54,054 nucleotides of DNA. It comes from an uncultured Fretibacterium sp. (GTDB lineage Bacteria; Synergistota; Synergistia; Synergistales; Aminobacteriaceae). A program made the translations under genes and the position numbers. The notes below the pieces were generated by a model that was not told the origin of the DNA, ran no database searches, and saw only the letters and a program-made list of their open reading frames with translations. The number at the start of each line of letters is the position of its first letter. Position 1 is the stretch's first letter. The stretch lies in the NCBI GenBank assembly GCA_937915755.1, contig CALGGR010000056.1, positions 1 to 54,054 on the forward strand, written 5' to 3'. This document shows positions 35,633 to 44,668 of the stretch, in pieces.

Positions 35633-36565
35633 TTACCTTTCTATTATTTGTATTTGTGGTATCAAATTTTCATTACTATATACGTCCTTTGCTTTTTCCG
35701 CAAAATCTATATCATTGAAAACGTCATAAATCCTTCGGCATTCAGCTATATCATGTGTGATTTGTGCCGAAAGCTCGTCCTTCCCCGAGAACTTCCGTAT
35801 ACCCCTGACCCTTCCAATGAGCATCACGATGACTTCCTCGCCGTAAATATCCCCGTCAAAATCAAGAACGTGAACCTCCGCCCTCGTACCTTTAACGTCA
35901 TTGAACGTCGGATTATTCCCAACCGACAATGCCCCGCAATACCATCGGTCATTGATGAGAATTGCTGACGAGTAAACACCGTAAGCCGGCATCATCTTAT
36001 TGACAGCTATGTTGGCCGTCGGGAATTTCATCGTTCTTCCGCGCTCATTGCCGTGAATTACCCTGCCAATCATGAAGAACGGATAGCCAAGAATTTCAGC
36101 AGCAGTCTCAACATTTCCCGCCATTATGGCCTCGCGTATGGTAGTGCTTGAATATCGCGGCTTGTCTTTCAGGTCAGCAATAATCACTCGCTCTATTCCG
36201 TCAGAACGTGCCAGCTCACGCAATGCAAAAGCATCTCCAGAACGTTCATAGCCGAAGTGGAAATCACTCCCAATAACAAGACCGTCAACATCAATCCTAT
36301 CACGCAGGAACCTCCAGAACTCAGAAGGCGACAGTCTCATCATCTCATCGTCGAACTTCAAAACATACATTCTCGGTATACCCAATACTCGCCGGATAAG
36401 CTCACGTTCATGAAGCGTGAATAGCGGCTGTATCTTCCCCATGAAAACGGAAGGGTGAGGGTTGAAAGTTACAACTCCCCAATCGCTCGAAAACTCACGG
36501 CATATCCTGAGGAGTTCCGAGTGCCCTTTATGGAAACCGTCGAACGCACCAATCGTGATTAACAT
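35633..36565 (-). CDS. ribF: Bifunctional riboflavin kinase / FAD synthetase
   Basis: About 310 aa. The N-terminal adenylyltransferase domain shows ITIGAFDGFHKGHSELL and VIGSDFHFGYERSGD; SSTTIREAIMAGNVETAAEILGYPF links to the kinase domain with GRTMKFPTANI and the later GAFGVYS-like PAYGVYSSAI. It makes FMN and FAD from riboflavin and ATP. The start overlaps the 3' end of truB by 7 nt. truB-ribF is a common adjacency in bacterial translation operons. Confidence 0.95.
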   Translation of the reverse strand: MLITIGAFDGFHKGHSELLRICREFSSDWGVVTFNPHPSVFMGKIQPLFTLHERELIRRVLGIPRMYVLKFDDEMMRLSPSEFWRFLRDRIDVDGLVIGSDFHFGYERSGDAFALRELARSDGIERVIIADLKDKPRYSSTTIREAIMAGNVETAAEILGYPFFMIGRVIHGNERGRTMKFPTANIAVNKMMPAYGVYSSAILINDRWYCGALSVGNNPTFNDVKGTRAEVHVLDFDGDIYGEEVIVMLIGRVRGIRKFSGKDELSAQITHDIAECRRIYDVFNDIDFAEKAKDVYSNENLIPQIQIIER

Positions 36566-37440
36566 AGCGTGTCTTTGGGGACTACAACCTCTGGCTTAAC
36601 GTAGTCATAGCCCACATATTTCCCGAATCCCAAGAAGCTCTCACCCTCAACGCATATCATGCCATTCACGCAGATTCCCCGCGATGTCCTCAGTGAGTTA
36701 CGGAGGAGTATGCTCATTCCGTTCGTGAAGCTCTGGGCATCCCGGCTTGAGACGTAGATCCGGGTAAAATTCTCTGCCAGCCGGCTCAATGGCAACGGGA
36801 TAATCTCGCCATCTGGTGAACTTGCCTCATGAAGAGAGAATGTCCCGGTCGAGACCCTTTCAAGCGACTTAATATATGCTCCACAGCCCGCAATCTTCCC
36901 CAAGTCATGAGCAAACGTACGTATATAAGTCCCTCGTCCGCAATGTACATCAACAGTCATCGTCCCATCTTCGGGATTGTAAGGGGCAATGATTTCCACT
37001 CGTCGGAAGAATACCGGCCTGGCTTTCATGTTGACATCTTCACCTGAACGTGCGAGCTTATATGCAGGTTTGCCGTCTATCTTTATCGCTGAAACTGACG
37101 GAGGTTTCTGCATTCTGTAACCCGAAAACTTGTACATTACATCAGCAAAAGTCCCCCCGTCTAAATCAGCATATCCTTTCTCCGAGATGATATTCCCCGA
37201 GTAATCGTAAGTGTCAGTCTCAGCACCGAACTGTATCACTGCCCTGTAAACCTTCGGCAATGACATGACATACTCACTGAAGCGTGTAGCGTTCCCTGTG
37301 AGAAGGACGAGCAATCCTGAAGCTGTCGAATCGAGCGTCCCAGAATGGCCGACTTTGACGCCGAGCTTTCGTTTGGCGATTGCGACGCATTTTGTTGACC
37401 TGAAATCCAGCGGCTTATTGATGAGTACTATTGCATTCAT
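36559..37440 (-). CDS. truB: tRNA pseudouridine-55 synthase
   Basis: About 293 aa. VLINKPLDFRSTKCVAIAKR, KVGHSGTLDSTASGLLVLLTG (catalytic Asp in the GTLD motif) and VHCGRGTYIRTFAHDLG are family signatures. It isomerises U55 in the T arm of tRNA. Its start overlaps the end of the nrnA-like gene by 26 nt, so ribosome handoff within the operon is likely. Confidence 0.95.
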   Translation of the reverse strand: MNAIVLINKPLDFRSTKCVAIAKRKLGVKVGHSGTLDSTASGLLVLLTGNATRFSEYVMSLPKVYRAVIQFGAETDTYDYSGNIISEKGYADLDGGTFADVMYKFSGYRMQKPPSVSAIKIDGKPAYKLARSGEDVNMKARPVFFRRVEIIAPYNPEDGTMTVDVHCGRGTYIRTFAHDLGKIAGCGAYIKSLERVSTGTFSLHEASSPDGEIIPLPLSRLAENFTRIYVSSRDAQSFTNGMSILLRNSLRTSRGICVNGMICVEGESFLGFGKYVGYDYVKPEVVVPKDTLC

Positions 37441-38404
37441 GATAACGTCTCATAATTTCTGCCTCGAGCCTCGACATTACTTCGTGAGCAGGAAGATTGA
37501 ACGTACAGCCTGCTGCCCTCTCATGTCCTCCGCCTCCGAATTGACGCGAAAATTCCCCAGCTCCAAACGGTGCGCCTTCCCTTGAACGCACGCTCAAACG
37601 TATAGTGCCGTCAGGATACTCCGTAGCTACTGCCGCGAACTTTACGCCCCTAAGCGTCATGAACATCTGCGACAATCCCTCTGTCCCGGTCATGTCAGCC
37701 CCTGCCTCGCGGAAATCTTCTGCATATATCATCGAGATCGCGAAAATACCCTCACCGAAAACTCTAACCCTCGACAATGCTCTTGACCATATCTGGAAGT
37801 CTGGCTCACTCTTGTTCTGGCTTATACGGTCGGCCATTATCGAAGGCTCAACCCCAAGAGCTATCAATTCTCCGGCTATTTCGTGCGTGAGCTTCGATGT
37901 GTTGGAGAATACGAAGCCTCCTGTGTCCGTGAATATTCCTGTGTAAAGGCTCTCGGCAATCTTGGGGGTGATTTCCCAGCTTCCGGCCCTGAAGATACGG
38001 TACAAGACCTCACATGTCGATGATGCTTTCCCATCAACGCAATTTACACGCGCATATTCCGTGTTGTCCTCATGGTGGTCAATGTTGAGTGTGGGAATGT
38101 TAGCACTCACATCGTAGCCTGAGACCGAGCGTACTTCAGTAGCACAGTCAAGAAACACGTAGAGGGTATCATCGTTGTTGAACGCGAAATTCTCCCTGGT
38201 CCTGAAATCATCGAAGTGTGCCAAGTATCTGTAACCTTCAGGGAGCTTTTCGTCAGGGCTGTACCATGAGACTGACTTTCCGGCGTTCACTCCGGCCTCG
38301 AACAATGCAGTCGCTGAACCAAGCGCATCACCGTCGGACTTCCTGTGCGTGAAGATTACCCACGTGTCATATGCTCTCAGTGTCTCCGAAGCTCTCATCA
38401 TCAT
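37415..38404 (-). CDS. DHH family phosphoesterase (NrnA-like oligoribonuclease/pAp phosphatase)
   Basis: About 329 aa. The N-terminal DHH domain has HRKSDGDALGSATAL, LFVDCA-like YVFLDCATEV and NIDHHEDN; the C-terminal DHHA1 domain has the GGGHERAAGCT motif. NrnA proteins degrade short RNA and dephosphorylate pAp. It lies between rbfA and truB, as in many Firmicutes and Synergistota. The first codons form an ATG triplet (ATGATGATG) behind GGGGGTG, overlapping rbfA by 38 nt. Confidence 0.93.
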   Translation of the reverse strand: MMMRASETLRAYDTWVIFTHRKSDGDALGSATALFEAGVNAGKSVSWYSPDEKLPEGYRYLAHFDDFRTRENFAFNNDDTLYVFLDCATEVRSVSGYDVSANIPTLNIDHHEDNTEYARVNCVDGKASSTCEVLYRIFRAGSWEITPKIAESLYTGIFTDTGGFVFSNTSKLTHEIAGELIALGVEPSIMADRISQNKSEPDFQIWSRALSRVRVFGEGIFAISMIYAEDFREAGADMTGTEGLSQMFMTLRGVKFAAVATEYPDGTIRLSVRSREGAPFGAGEFSRQFGGGGHERAAGCTFNLPAHEVMSRLEAEIMRRYHECNSTHQ

Positions 38405-38774
38405 CGTCGTTCACCCCCTGCCTGTAATCCATTCCGAACCCCAAGCTGTCGAGTATTGCGTCAATCTTCGCTCCGTATGCACTGCTCGTGTCAATCACAA
38501 ACTCAAGCGACGGTATCCTCCTCATCTTCACAGACTGGCCGAGAAGTCCACGTACTGCCCCCTTAATCTCGTTCAAGTCCTTTAAGATTCCGGGACACTT
38601 ACGCGCTTCAAGTGCCGTGAAGTAGACCCTTGCTCGCTCAAGATCCTTTGTGCATTCAACGCCGGTTATTATGATGGTCTTGACGCTCTCCTTCTTGATG
38701 CGGCTCTCAAATATTAACGCTAACTCTCGCTGCAATTCCTTGTTGATTCGAGACATCCTGAGGTTCGTACTCAT
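38367..38774 (-). CDS. rbfA: 30S ribosome-binding factor A
   Basis: About 135 aa. The single KH-like fold is recognisable: RMSRINKELQRELALIFE, VKTIIITGVECTKDLERARVYF, and the C-terminal KMRRIPSLEFVIDTSSAYGAKID. It helps 16S rRNA 5'-end maturation and cold adaptation. An acidic tail (DDDDESFGDTESI) overlaps the next gene. It begins within the cupin stop region (4-nt overlap). Confidence 0.93.
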   Translation of the reverse strand: MSTNLRMSRINKELQRELALIFESRIKKESVKTIIITGVECTKDLERARVYFTALEARKCPGILKDLNEIKGAVRGLLGQSVKMRRIPSLEFVIDTSSAYGAKIDAILDSLGFGMDYRQGVNDDDDESFGDTESI

Positions 38775-39100
38775 ATCCCGTCCACCACCGTGTATAACAC
38801 CAAATCTTCACTGCCGGTGTTCTCTATCATGTGCGTTGAACCTTTCGGGCAGTAATGGCAGACACCAGCCGTTAATATCTCCTCCTCACCGTCGCAGACA
38901 GCCCATCCCTTTCCGCTGACGACAAAATTTATGTCGTTCCCTGTCGTCTGAGTATGAAGCCCGATTGATGAGCCAGAAGAAATCTTGCTGACGATTACTC
39001 TTCCATAAGCATTCGCGAATATTTTTGCGGAAACTTTGCCTTTACCGCCGTTCATGCCATCAATTACGTGTTCTTCCAGCTTAGTGAAGTCGATTAACAT
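38771..39100 (-). CDS. Small single-domain cupin between infB and rbfA
   Basis: About 109 aa and one cupin barrel: SSGSSIGLHTQTTGNDINFVVSGKG, CDGEEEILTAGVCHYCPKGSTHMIENTG. The usual metal-binding His and Glu are only partly kept (LHTQT and STHMIENTG). Related small cupins are sugar isomerases or ligand sensors; no substrate is evident. It overlaps infB (TAATG) and rbfA, so it is firmly in the translation operon, an unusual place for a cupin. Confidence 0.8.
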   Translation of the reverse strand: MLIDFTKLEEHVIDGMNGGKGKVSAKIFANAYGRVIVSKISSGSSIGLHTQTTGNDINFVVSGKGWAVCDGEEEILTAGVCHYCPKGSTHMIENTGSEDLVLYTVVDGI

Positions 39101-40983
39101 TACAGTGTACGCTTCTCCTCTATAACATCGTAGACTTCGAGAATATCCCCTTCCCTGAAATCCTGGAAGCCCTCAAGCGAAATTCCGCAGTCGTTTCCGG
39201 CCCTGAGTTCTTTTGCTTCGTCCTTCTCATGTCGAAGTGAGGCGATTTTACCGTCCCAGATCACTACACCGTCACGGATTACACGGACTTTCGCTGTCCT
39301 CTTAACGACACCCTTCGTAACATGTGAGCCTGCTATAATCCCAACTTTTGGAACTCGGAAGAGCTTTCTAACTTCAACCTCGCCGAGCGTATCCTCACGC
39401 AATACAGGCTTGAGCAATCCAGCCATTGCAGCCTTCACATCGTCCATAACGTCATAGATTACGCTGTAAATTCGTATCTCGACACCGTTGAGGTCTGCTA
39501 CTCGTTTAGCATTGCCGTCAGGCCTTACATTGAAGCCAACGATTACCGCGTTCGACGCTGAGGCCAACATTACATCGCTCTCTGCAATCCTTCCGACTCC
39601 TCTGTGGACGATTGACACTCCGACTTCATTCGTTGCAAGCTTCTCCAGTGATGCACACAATGCCTCCAATGAGCCCTGAACATCACACTTCACGACGAGG
39701 TTTAAGTGTGGGAGCTGGCCGTCTTCAAGGTTGGAATACAAGTCCTCGAATGATGCCTTCTTAATTTCTGCGGTTGCATCTCTTTCTGCTGACTTTATCG
39801 CTGCGATCGCATCCCTTGCCTCACGCTCGGTCTTCACAACTTTGAATGTCTCGCCAGGATTTGGTACACCGTCAAGCCCAAGAATCTCAACGGGAGTGCT
39901 CGGGCCGGCTTTCTTGAGACCTTTCCCAGCCCAATCGAACAACGCCCGCGTCTTTCCCCACGTCGAATTGAAGAGGACTATATCTCCGGCTTTTAGGGTT
40001 CCATTCTTGACTATTACTGTTGCAACAGGGCCTTTTCCTTTATCGAGACGAGCCTCAATGACGACACCTTCAGGGTTAGCGTCAGGATTTCCCTTGAGTT
40101 CCTGCATCTCAGCCTCAAGCAAAACACGTTCGAGTAAATCATCAACACCGATACCCTGCTTTGCCGAGATTTCGACAGCTCCGACCTCACCTCCCCAGCC
40201 TTCAGTGAAAATCCCAAGCTCACTCAACTGCTGGCGTACTCGGTCAGGCTTTGCTCCCTGCTTGTCGATCTTGTTGATTGCCACGACCAATGGAACTCCA
40301 GCAGCCTTAATGTGGTTGATTGCTTCGCGGGTCTGCGGCATTACCCCGTCGTCAGCTCCTATCACCAGGATCACTATGTCCGTAACGCTCGCTCCTCTTG
40401 CCCTCATCTCGGTGAATGCTTCATGGCCGGGCGTGTCGAGGAATACTATCTGCTTTCCGTCCTGAACAACAACATATGCGCCGATGTGCTGGGTTATTCC
40501 TCCGGCTTCATGTGCAGCAATGCTTGAATGCCTTATGTTGTCGAGGAGGGTAGTTTTTCCGTGGTCAACATGCCCCATTACGGTGATTATTGGCGGACGT
40601 TCGACGAGGTTTTTCCCGCCGTTCTGAGATTTCTCGTGTTTCTTTTGAGGCTGAACTGACACTTTGGGCTGAGGATTTTGGGGAGTTTTATCGGGTGAAG
40701 TATGCTGAGTGTCGTGCTTATCTTGCTTTATTTCTTTCTCAGGAGGCAGACTGTCTTCCGAAGGTTTTGACGCTTCACTGTCACGCTGCTTCTTTTCCTG
40801 AGCTTTTGGTGGATTTGGTGAGCTTGCTTCGTTCAGAATATTTTCCACTATCTGCGCCGTATCCTCATCAATCGAGCTTGAATGAGACTTCACGGGTATA
40901 TCAAGCTGCTGCAATACGGCTAGTAATTCCTTGTTGGACTTGTTGAGCTTTCTCGCTAGGTCGTAGATTCTTATCTTGTTCAA
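39100..40983 (-). CDS. infB: Translation initiation factor IF-2
   Basis: About 627 aa, a short form. One IF2_N module (IYDLARKLNKSNKELLAVLQ) is followed by a charged Pro/Lys linker and the GTPase: G1 GHVDHGKTT (about 137-145), G3 DTPGHEAFT, G4 NKID. Domains II, III and IV follow with the usual EVRKLFRVPKVGIIAGSHV. It brings fMet-tRNA to the 30S subunit. The start is TTG with AAAGGGGA upstream and overlaps the stop of the preceding gene (TTGA). Confidence 0.96.
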   Translation of the reverse strand: MNKIRIYDLARKLNKSNKELLAVLQQLDIPVKSHSSSIDEDTAQIVENILNEASSPNPPKAQEKKQRDSEASKPSEDSLPPEKEIKQDKHDTQHTSPDKTPQNPQPKVSVQPQKKHEKSQNGGKNLVERPPIITVMGHVDHGKTTLLDNIRHSSIAAHEAGGITQHIGAYVVVQDGKQIVFLDTPGHEAFTEMRARGASVTDIVILVIGADDGVMPQTREAINHIKAAGVPLVVAINKIDKQGAKPDRVRQQLSELGIFTEGWGGEVGAVEISAKQGIGVDDLLERVLLEAEMQELKGNPDANPEGVVIEARLDKGKGPVATVIVKNGTLKAGDIVLFNSTWGKTRALFDWAGKGLKKAGPSTPVEILGLDGVPNPGETFKVVKTEREARDAIAAIKSAERDATAEIKKASFEDLYSNLEDGQLPHLNLVVKCDVQGSLEALCASLEKLATNEVGVSIVHRGVGRIAESDVMLASASNAVIVGFNVRPDGNAKRVADLNGVEIRIYSVIYDVMDDVKAAMAGLLKPVLREDTLGEVEVRKLFRVPKVGIIAGSHVTKGVVKRTAKVRVIRDGVVIWDGKIASLRHEKDEAKELRAGNDCGISLEGFQDFREGDILEVYDVIEEKRTL

Positions 40984-41561
40984 ATGGCTTTATCCCCTTT
41001 CAATCTTTTCGCAAAACCTGAATTCAGGGGCAGACCAACTACCTGAACTCCACCCCTGCTCCCAATTACTTCACTAAGCTCCGAAATATTCATGTCAAGC
41101 GCGACATTTTCGTGAGATTCTGCAAATTTCCTCACGCTCTCCGAACAATCCGAAGCCGTCATCACCAACACTTTCCGTCTCTCACGCTCAATGTTATCCA
41201 TGCCGATGAGAAGCGTCCCGGACTTCCGCGAAAGTCCCAGTATCGAACGCAATTTCAAGCCATCGTTTACGGCCATGTCTCCGGCATATTCCGTGAGTTC
41301 GCCCCAGAATTCAGCGTCAATCATTGCTCCGATTGAATGTGCCAGCCTGCCTGACTTCCGGGCCTTCTCGATGCATTCAATGTCAGGGCAAATATACGTT
41401 CCACGGCCGGGGAGCTTCTTTGATTTGTCGATTACCGCATGACCGTCGGGACTTCTCACTATTCGGATTAGAGCGTCCTTGTCATACTTAACGCGGCAAA
41501 TGCTACAGCTCCTCTGCGGACTGTGCTTGCTCTTTCTCTGGTTCCTCAAATACGTCATCAA
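40980..41561 (-). CDS. Fused YlxR (RnpM) and L7Ae-type YlxQ RNA-binding protein
   Basis: About 193 aa. Residues ~15-90 are YlxR/RnpM-like, with RSCSICRVKYDKDALIRIVR and KLPGRGTYICPDIECIEKARK; RnpM proteins bind RNase P RNA. Residues ~100-193 form an L7Ae/YlxQ domain (LRSILGLSRKSGTLLIGMDNIE...VLVMTASDCSESV). In many bacteria these are two adjacent genes between nusA and infB; here they are a single polypeptide. The start overlaps nusA by 59 nt; no better start lies before the CSICR motif. Confidence 0.9.
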   Translation of the reverse strand: MMTYLRNQRKSKHSPQRSCSICRVKYDKDALIRIVRSPDGHAVIDKSKKLPGRGTYICPDIECIEKARKSGRLAHSIGAMIDAEFWGELTEYAGDMAVNDGLKLRSILGLSRKSGTLLIGMDNIERERRKVLVMTASDCSESVRKFAESHENVALDMNISELSEVIGSRGGVQVVGLPLNSGFAKRLKGDKAI

Positions 41562-42636
41562 ATATATCCTTCAATGTCGGCATCTTCTCCGGTTCAAGCG
41601 TCTCAATATTCAGCTTCCAGCCCGTCAATTTTGCCGCAAGCCTCACATTCTGTCCGCCCTTACCGATTGCCAGCGACAACTGGTCGGGGTAAACGTAGGC
41701 AACAGCTTCTTTCTCGCGGTCAAGTACCGGCTCAACCTTCACTATTTGCGCTGGTGATAATGCGTTCTTAATGTAGGTCAACGGGTCTGTACTGTAGGCC
41801 ACAATATCTATCTTCTCGTTCTTAAGGGCTGAACTTACTGCCTTGATTCGAGCGCCGCCATTTCCGACGCATGAACCTACAGGGTCAACATCGGGATCAA
41901 GGGTAACTAGAGAGACTTTCGCGCGTAATCCTCCGTCCCTCACTATGTTCTTTATCTCGACTATTCCCTCTTTGATTTCAGGTATCTCTACCTCAAGCAA
42001 CCGCCTCAGTAATCCTGGGTGAGTCCGTGATACTACGATTCTTGCACCGCGAAAATTATTCCTCACATCGAGAACATAGAACTTCATCACAGAGCCGGGT
42101 ACATATTTCTCGCCCATTATCCGCTCACGCATTGGAAGCGTTGCATCGGTCTTGTCGTTCAGGTGAATTATTATCTGGCTTCCGTCCATCTTGAAGACTG
42201 TCCCGTTCACCATGTCGCCGACTTTGTCCGCAAAAGCGCTGTAAACTATTCTGCGTTCCTCGTCCCTTAAACGCTGCGAGATTATCTGCCTCGTTGTTTG
42301 GGCTGCTATTCTTCCAAAATCGCTGGGGTTCTTCTCTATCCTTAGGATGCTGCCTAATTGTGCTGACGGGTCTATCGCTATTGCATCATTAAGCGAGATT
42401 TCCCTGTCTGGATTTGTTGGTGCTTCAACTACTTTCCTAAGCTCACTGATGTTTATATCTCCGGTGTCATGGTTGATTTTGATTTCCGTCGTTCTGTCAA
42501 CTGAATACGGGTGATAACGTCGGTTATATGCCGAGAGCAACGCCGATTCTATCGCAGAGGTTACAACGCTCATATCAAGGCCGCGCTCCTCTGCAACTGT
42601 GTCCAGGGCTTCTATAAATTCACGTCCGAGACGCAT
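41503..42636 (-). CDS. nusA: Transcription termination/antitermination factor NusA
   Basis: About 377 aa, the short form lacking the C-terminal acidic repeats of E. coli. The order is an N-terminal RNA-polymerase-binding domain (FIEALDTVAEERGLDMSVV), an S1 domain (VGDMVNGTVFKMDGSQIIIHL), KH1 (GARIVVSRTHPGLLRRLLEVE) and KH2 (LSLAIGKGGQNVRLAAKLTGW). It controls pausing, termination and antitermination. It follows rimP by two bases. Confidence 0.96.
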   Translation of the reverse strand: MRLGREFIEALDTVAEERGLDMSVVTSAIESALLSAYNRRYHPYSVDRTTEIKINHDTGDINISELRKVVEAPTNPDREISLNDAIAIDPSAQLGSILRIEKNPSDFGRIAAQTTRQIISQRLRDEERRIVYSAFADKVGDMVNGTVFKMDGSQIIIHLNDKTDATLPMRERIMGEKYVPGSVMKFYVLDVRNNFRGARIVVSRTHPGLLRRLLEVEIPEIKEGIVEIKNIVRDGGLRAKVSLVTLDPDVDPVGSCVGNGGARIKAVSSALKNEKIDIVAYSTDPLTYIKNALSPAQIVKVEPVLDREKEAVAYVYPDQLSLAIGKGGQNVRLAAKLTGWKLNIETLEPEKMPTLKDIFDDVFEEPEKEQAQSAEEL

Positions 42637-42638
42637 TA

Positions 42639-43130
42639 CTATTTCTCCCTTCTCTTTTTGCGATGTTCATCATTGAACCTAAAAACTAAATTTCCTCCTT
42701 TAATTTCCTGGAATGGCAGCGAGTATTCTTTGCCCTCACTGAGAATCACTACCATACCATCGCTGACGTTCTGGATAATTCCCGTGAAGGTCTTTCGTCC
42801 GTCAATCAATTTCGACAGCCTCACTCGTGCTTCACGGCCATGAAATCTCTCGTAATCCTCAAGTTTGTATAGCGGCCTCTCAATTCCAGGCGAACTTACT
42901 TCGAGGTAATAACGTCCTTTGTCCAAGCCCGGAATTTCTGGCATACTGTCGAGATAGCTGTTGATGTGCCCTGAGACTAACTCGCAGTCTCCGGCGTTAA
43001 TGCCGCCCAATGTGTCAATCAGGACTTGGAGCTTCAGTCTTCCGAACTCGCTGCGTATACCTGCGTGTACGCACTCGTAGCCTAATCCTGTTACTATTTC
43101 CTCGATGCGATGCAAAAATTCTTCGTTCAT
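42639..43130 (-). CDS. rimP: Ribosome maturation factor RimP
   Basis: About 163 aa. GLGYECVHAGIRSEFGRLKLQVLID and YYLEVSSPGIERPLYKLEDYERFHGREARV are family signatures. It assists 30S assembly. It is the first gene of the 12-gene translation operon; GGGAG precedes the ATG, and a leader terminator lies between it and the promoter. Confidence 0.94.
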   Translation of the reverse strand: MNEEFLHRIEEIVTGLGYECVHAGIRSEFGRLKLQVLIDTLGGINAGDCELVSGHINSYLDSMPEIPGLDKGRYYLEVSSPGIERPLYKLEDYERFHGREARVRLSKLIDGRKTFTGIIQNVSDGMVVILSEGKEYSLPFQEIKGGNLVFRFNDEHRKKRREK

Positions 43131-43147
43131 TCATACTCCCTTTTACA

Positions 43148-43179
43148 ACAAAAAAGGAGCGGGAAAAACCCAACTCCTT
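43148..43179 (-). terminator. Leader terminator/attenuator upstream of rimP-nusA
   Basis: On the minus strand AAGGAG(TT)GGG pairs with CCC(G)CTCCTT (43174-43179 with 43154-43159, plus the inner GGG/CCC), followed by a run of T. It lies after the promoter and about 25 bp before the rimP ATG, so most early transcripts could stop here unless antiterminated. Confidence 0.65.
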
Positions 43180-43204
43180 CCACAATATATGCGAAATTAT
43201 TTGA

Positions 43205-43232
43205 ATTATAGCGTAAAATTTTTATGTTGCAA
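43205..43232 (-). promoter_or_regulatory. Promoter of the rimP-nusA-infB operon
   Basis: TTGCAA (43227-43232) and TATAAT (43205-43210) on the minus strand, 16-bp spacer, roughly 75 bp before rimP. Confidence 0.75.
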
Positions 43233-43288
43233 GCGTGTGAGGAAGATTATGCTCAATCATACATGCCTTGAACACGCATGCTCACGAC

Positions 43289-44668
43289 TTACATGAAAAC
43301 TTCAGCAGAACCATACTCGTCCCACTTGATGACGCACCGTAAAGGCTCGATTATCTGGTCGGGGTACATAACTGGCCAGAACGAGTCAGCCTCGTCATTC
43401 AGTATGTAGAACGTGTACCTGTCCTTGTCCGAATCCTCGAAGTCCTCGCGCAGTGACCTCACATCAACCTCACCCCGCGAAATGTCCGTCACAGAACTCA
43501 GAAGCTGCATCCACATTCCTTTCTCAGCCTCAGGAAGCATGTCGAGAACGTCCTGCTTTATGCTCTCCTCGTATGCTCCGAGTGTTACGCGCTTTTCACC
43601 GGGCACTTGAACTATTGGCGACGGTAACGCGGGCTTAGGCTCTGGTTCAGGCTCTGGTTCTGGAGCAGAGACTGGTTCAGGTTCAGGAGTCGGCTCGGGT
43701 TCGGCCGGAATCTCAGGCTCAGGTTCAGGCTCGGCAATGATTTCCGGCTCAGGTTCAGGTTCAGGCTCTGGGACTGGTTCGGGTTCAGGGATTGCCTCAG
43801 GTTCAGGAAGAGTCTCAATCACCGTAACAGTCTCAGGCTCGGGAACAGGAGCAGGAGCAGGCTCTGCGTTTTCGCTTTCAGGGACACTCTCGTTAGCAGG
43901 AACATAACCTCCATCGAATCTGCGCAGAAATTCCTCCGTTACAGTCCTGTAGCACTCTGCACCTTTTGACTTTGGCTCATACTCGAAGATTGACATTCCT
44001 ACACTCGACGCTTCAACGATGCTGATGTTCTGACGGATATAGCTCTCGAAAAGCAATTCTCCGAAGCTCTTCCTGACTTCCTCGTAAATCTGGCGTGAAA
44101 TATAGAGTCGCGGGTTGTAGTTCGTCATCAGAATACCGCCGATCTCAAGCTCAGGATTCAAACGCTCGCGGAAAGTTCCCATTGACCTGTCGAGGAGTCT
44201 AAGTCCGAAGAGGCTGTAGAATCCCCCGTCCATAGGCACGATGATTTTCTGGCTTGCACCGAGTACGTTCTGCGTGAAAATTCCGAGCTGCGGAGGGCTG
44301 TCGAGAAGTATGTAGTCGTAGCGGTCAGCTTCAATTTTCGACAGTGCATCGCGCAAGGCCGTCTTCTTGCTCGTCGGGCCATTGTCGTTGAGTTCGGCCA
44401 TGACGAGGCTGAGTGAGCTTGGAATTATGTCGATACCTTCACGGCTTGTGATCACGTCGTCCCATTCAGCCGCGCCCGAAAGAAGGTCAAAAACCTGCGG
44501 ATCCGTCGGCGATGGGTCAAGCCCGAATCCCGCGCTGAGGTTGCTCTGAGGGTCCATGTCGACGACAGCGATTCTCTTTCCTTTTTTCGAGAGTGCAGCT
44601 GCGATATTTTGGCATGAGGTAGTCTTTCCTACGCCGCCTTTGAGGTTGCAGAAGCCTATTATCATCAT
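43289..44668 (-). CDS. Orphan ParA/MinD-type ATPase with Glu-Pro repeat linker
   Basis: About 459 aa. The N-terminal 240 residues form a ParA ATPase: deviant Walker A NLKGGVGKTTS (about 8-18), VVDMDPQSNLSAGFG and ILLDSPPQLG. Residues ~250-350 are a run of Glu-Pro dipeptides (PEPEPVPEPEPEPEP). A unique C-terminal domain of about 110 residues follows (MLPEAEKGMWMQLLSSV...FYILNDEADSFWPVMYP). There is no ParB or parS nearby. The 4-nt overlap with the exported TPR gene upstream suggests a spatial-positioning role linked to that protein rather than chromosome partition; this is inference. Confidence 0.8.
   Translation of the reverse strand: MMIIGFCNLKGGVGKTTSCQNIAAALSKKGKRIAVVDMDPQSNLSAGFGLDPSPTDPQVFDLLSGAAEWDDVITSREGIDIIPSSLSLVMAELNDNGPTSKKTALRDALSKIEADRYDYILLDSPPQLGIFTQNVLGASQKIIVPMDGGFYSLFGLRLLDRSMGTFRERLNPELEIGGILMTNYNPRLYISRQIYEEVRKSFGELLFESYIRQNISIVEASSVGMSIFEYEPKSKGAECYRTVTEEFLRRFDGGYVPANESVPESENAEPAPAPVPEPETVTVIETLPEPEAIPEPEPVPEPEPEPEPEIIAEPEPEPEIPAEPEPTPEPEPVSAPEPEPEPEPKPALPSPIVQVPGEKRVTLGAYEESIKQDVLDMLPEAEKGMWMQLLSSVTDISRGEVDVRSLREDFEDSDKDRYTFYILNDEADSFWPVMYPDQIIEPLRCVIKWDEYGSAEVFM

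Noticed and set aside
43610..43870. Repetitive GGTTCAGGCTC-type DNA as a CRISPR or minisatellite
   Set aside because: It encodes the in-frame Glu-Pro repeats of the ParA-like protein with varied codons, so it is a protein-level repeat.
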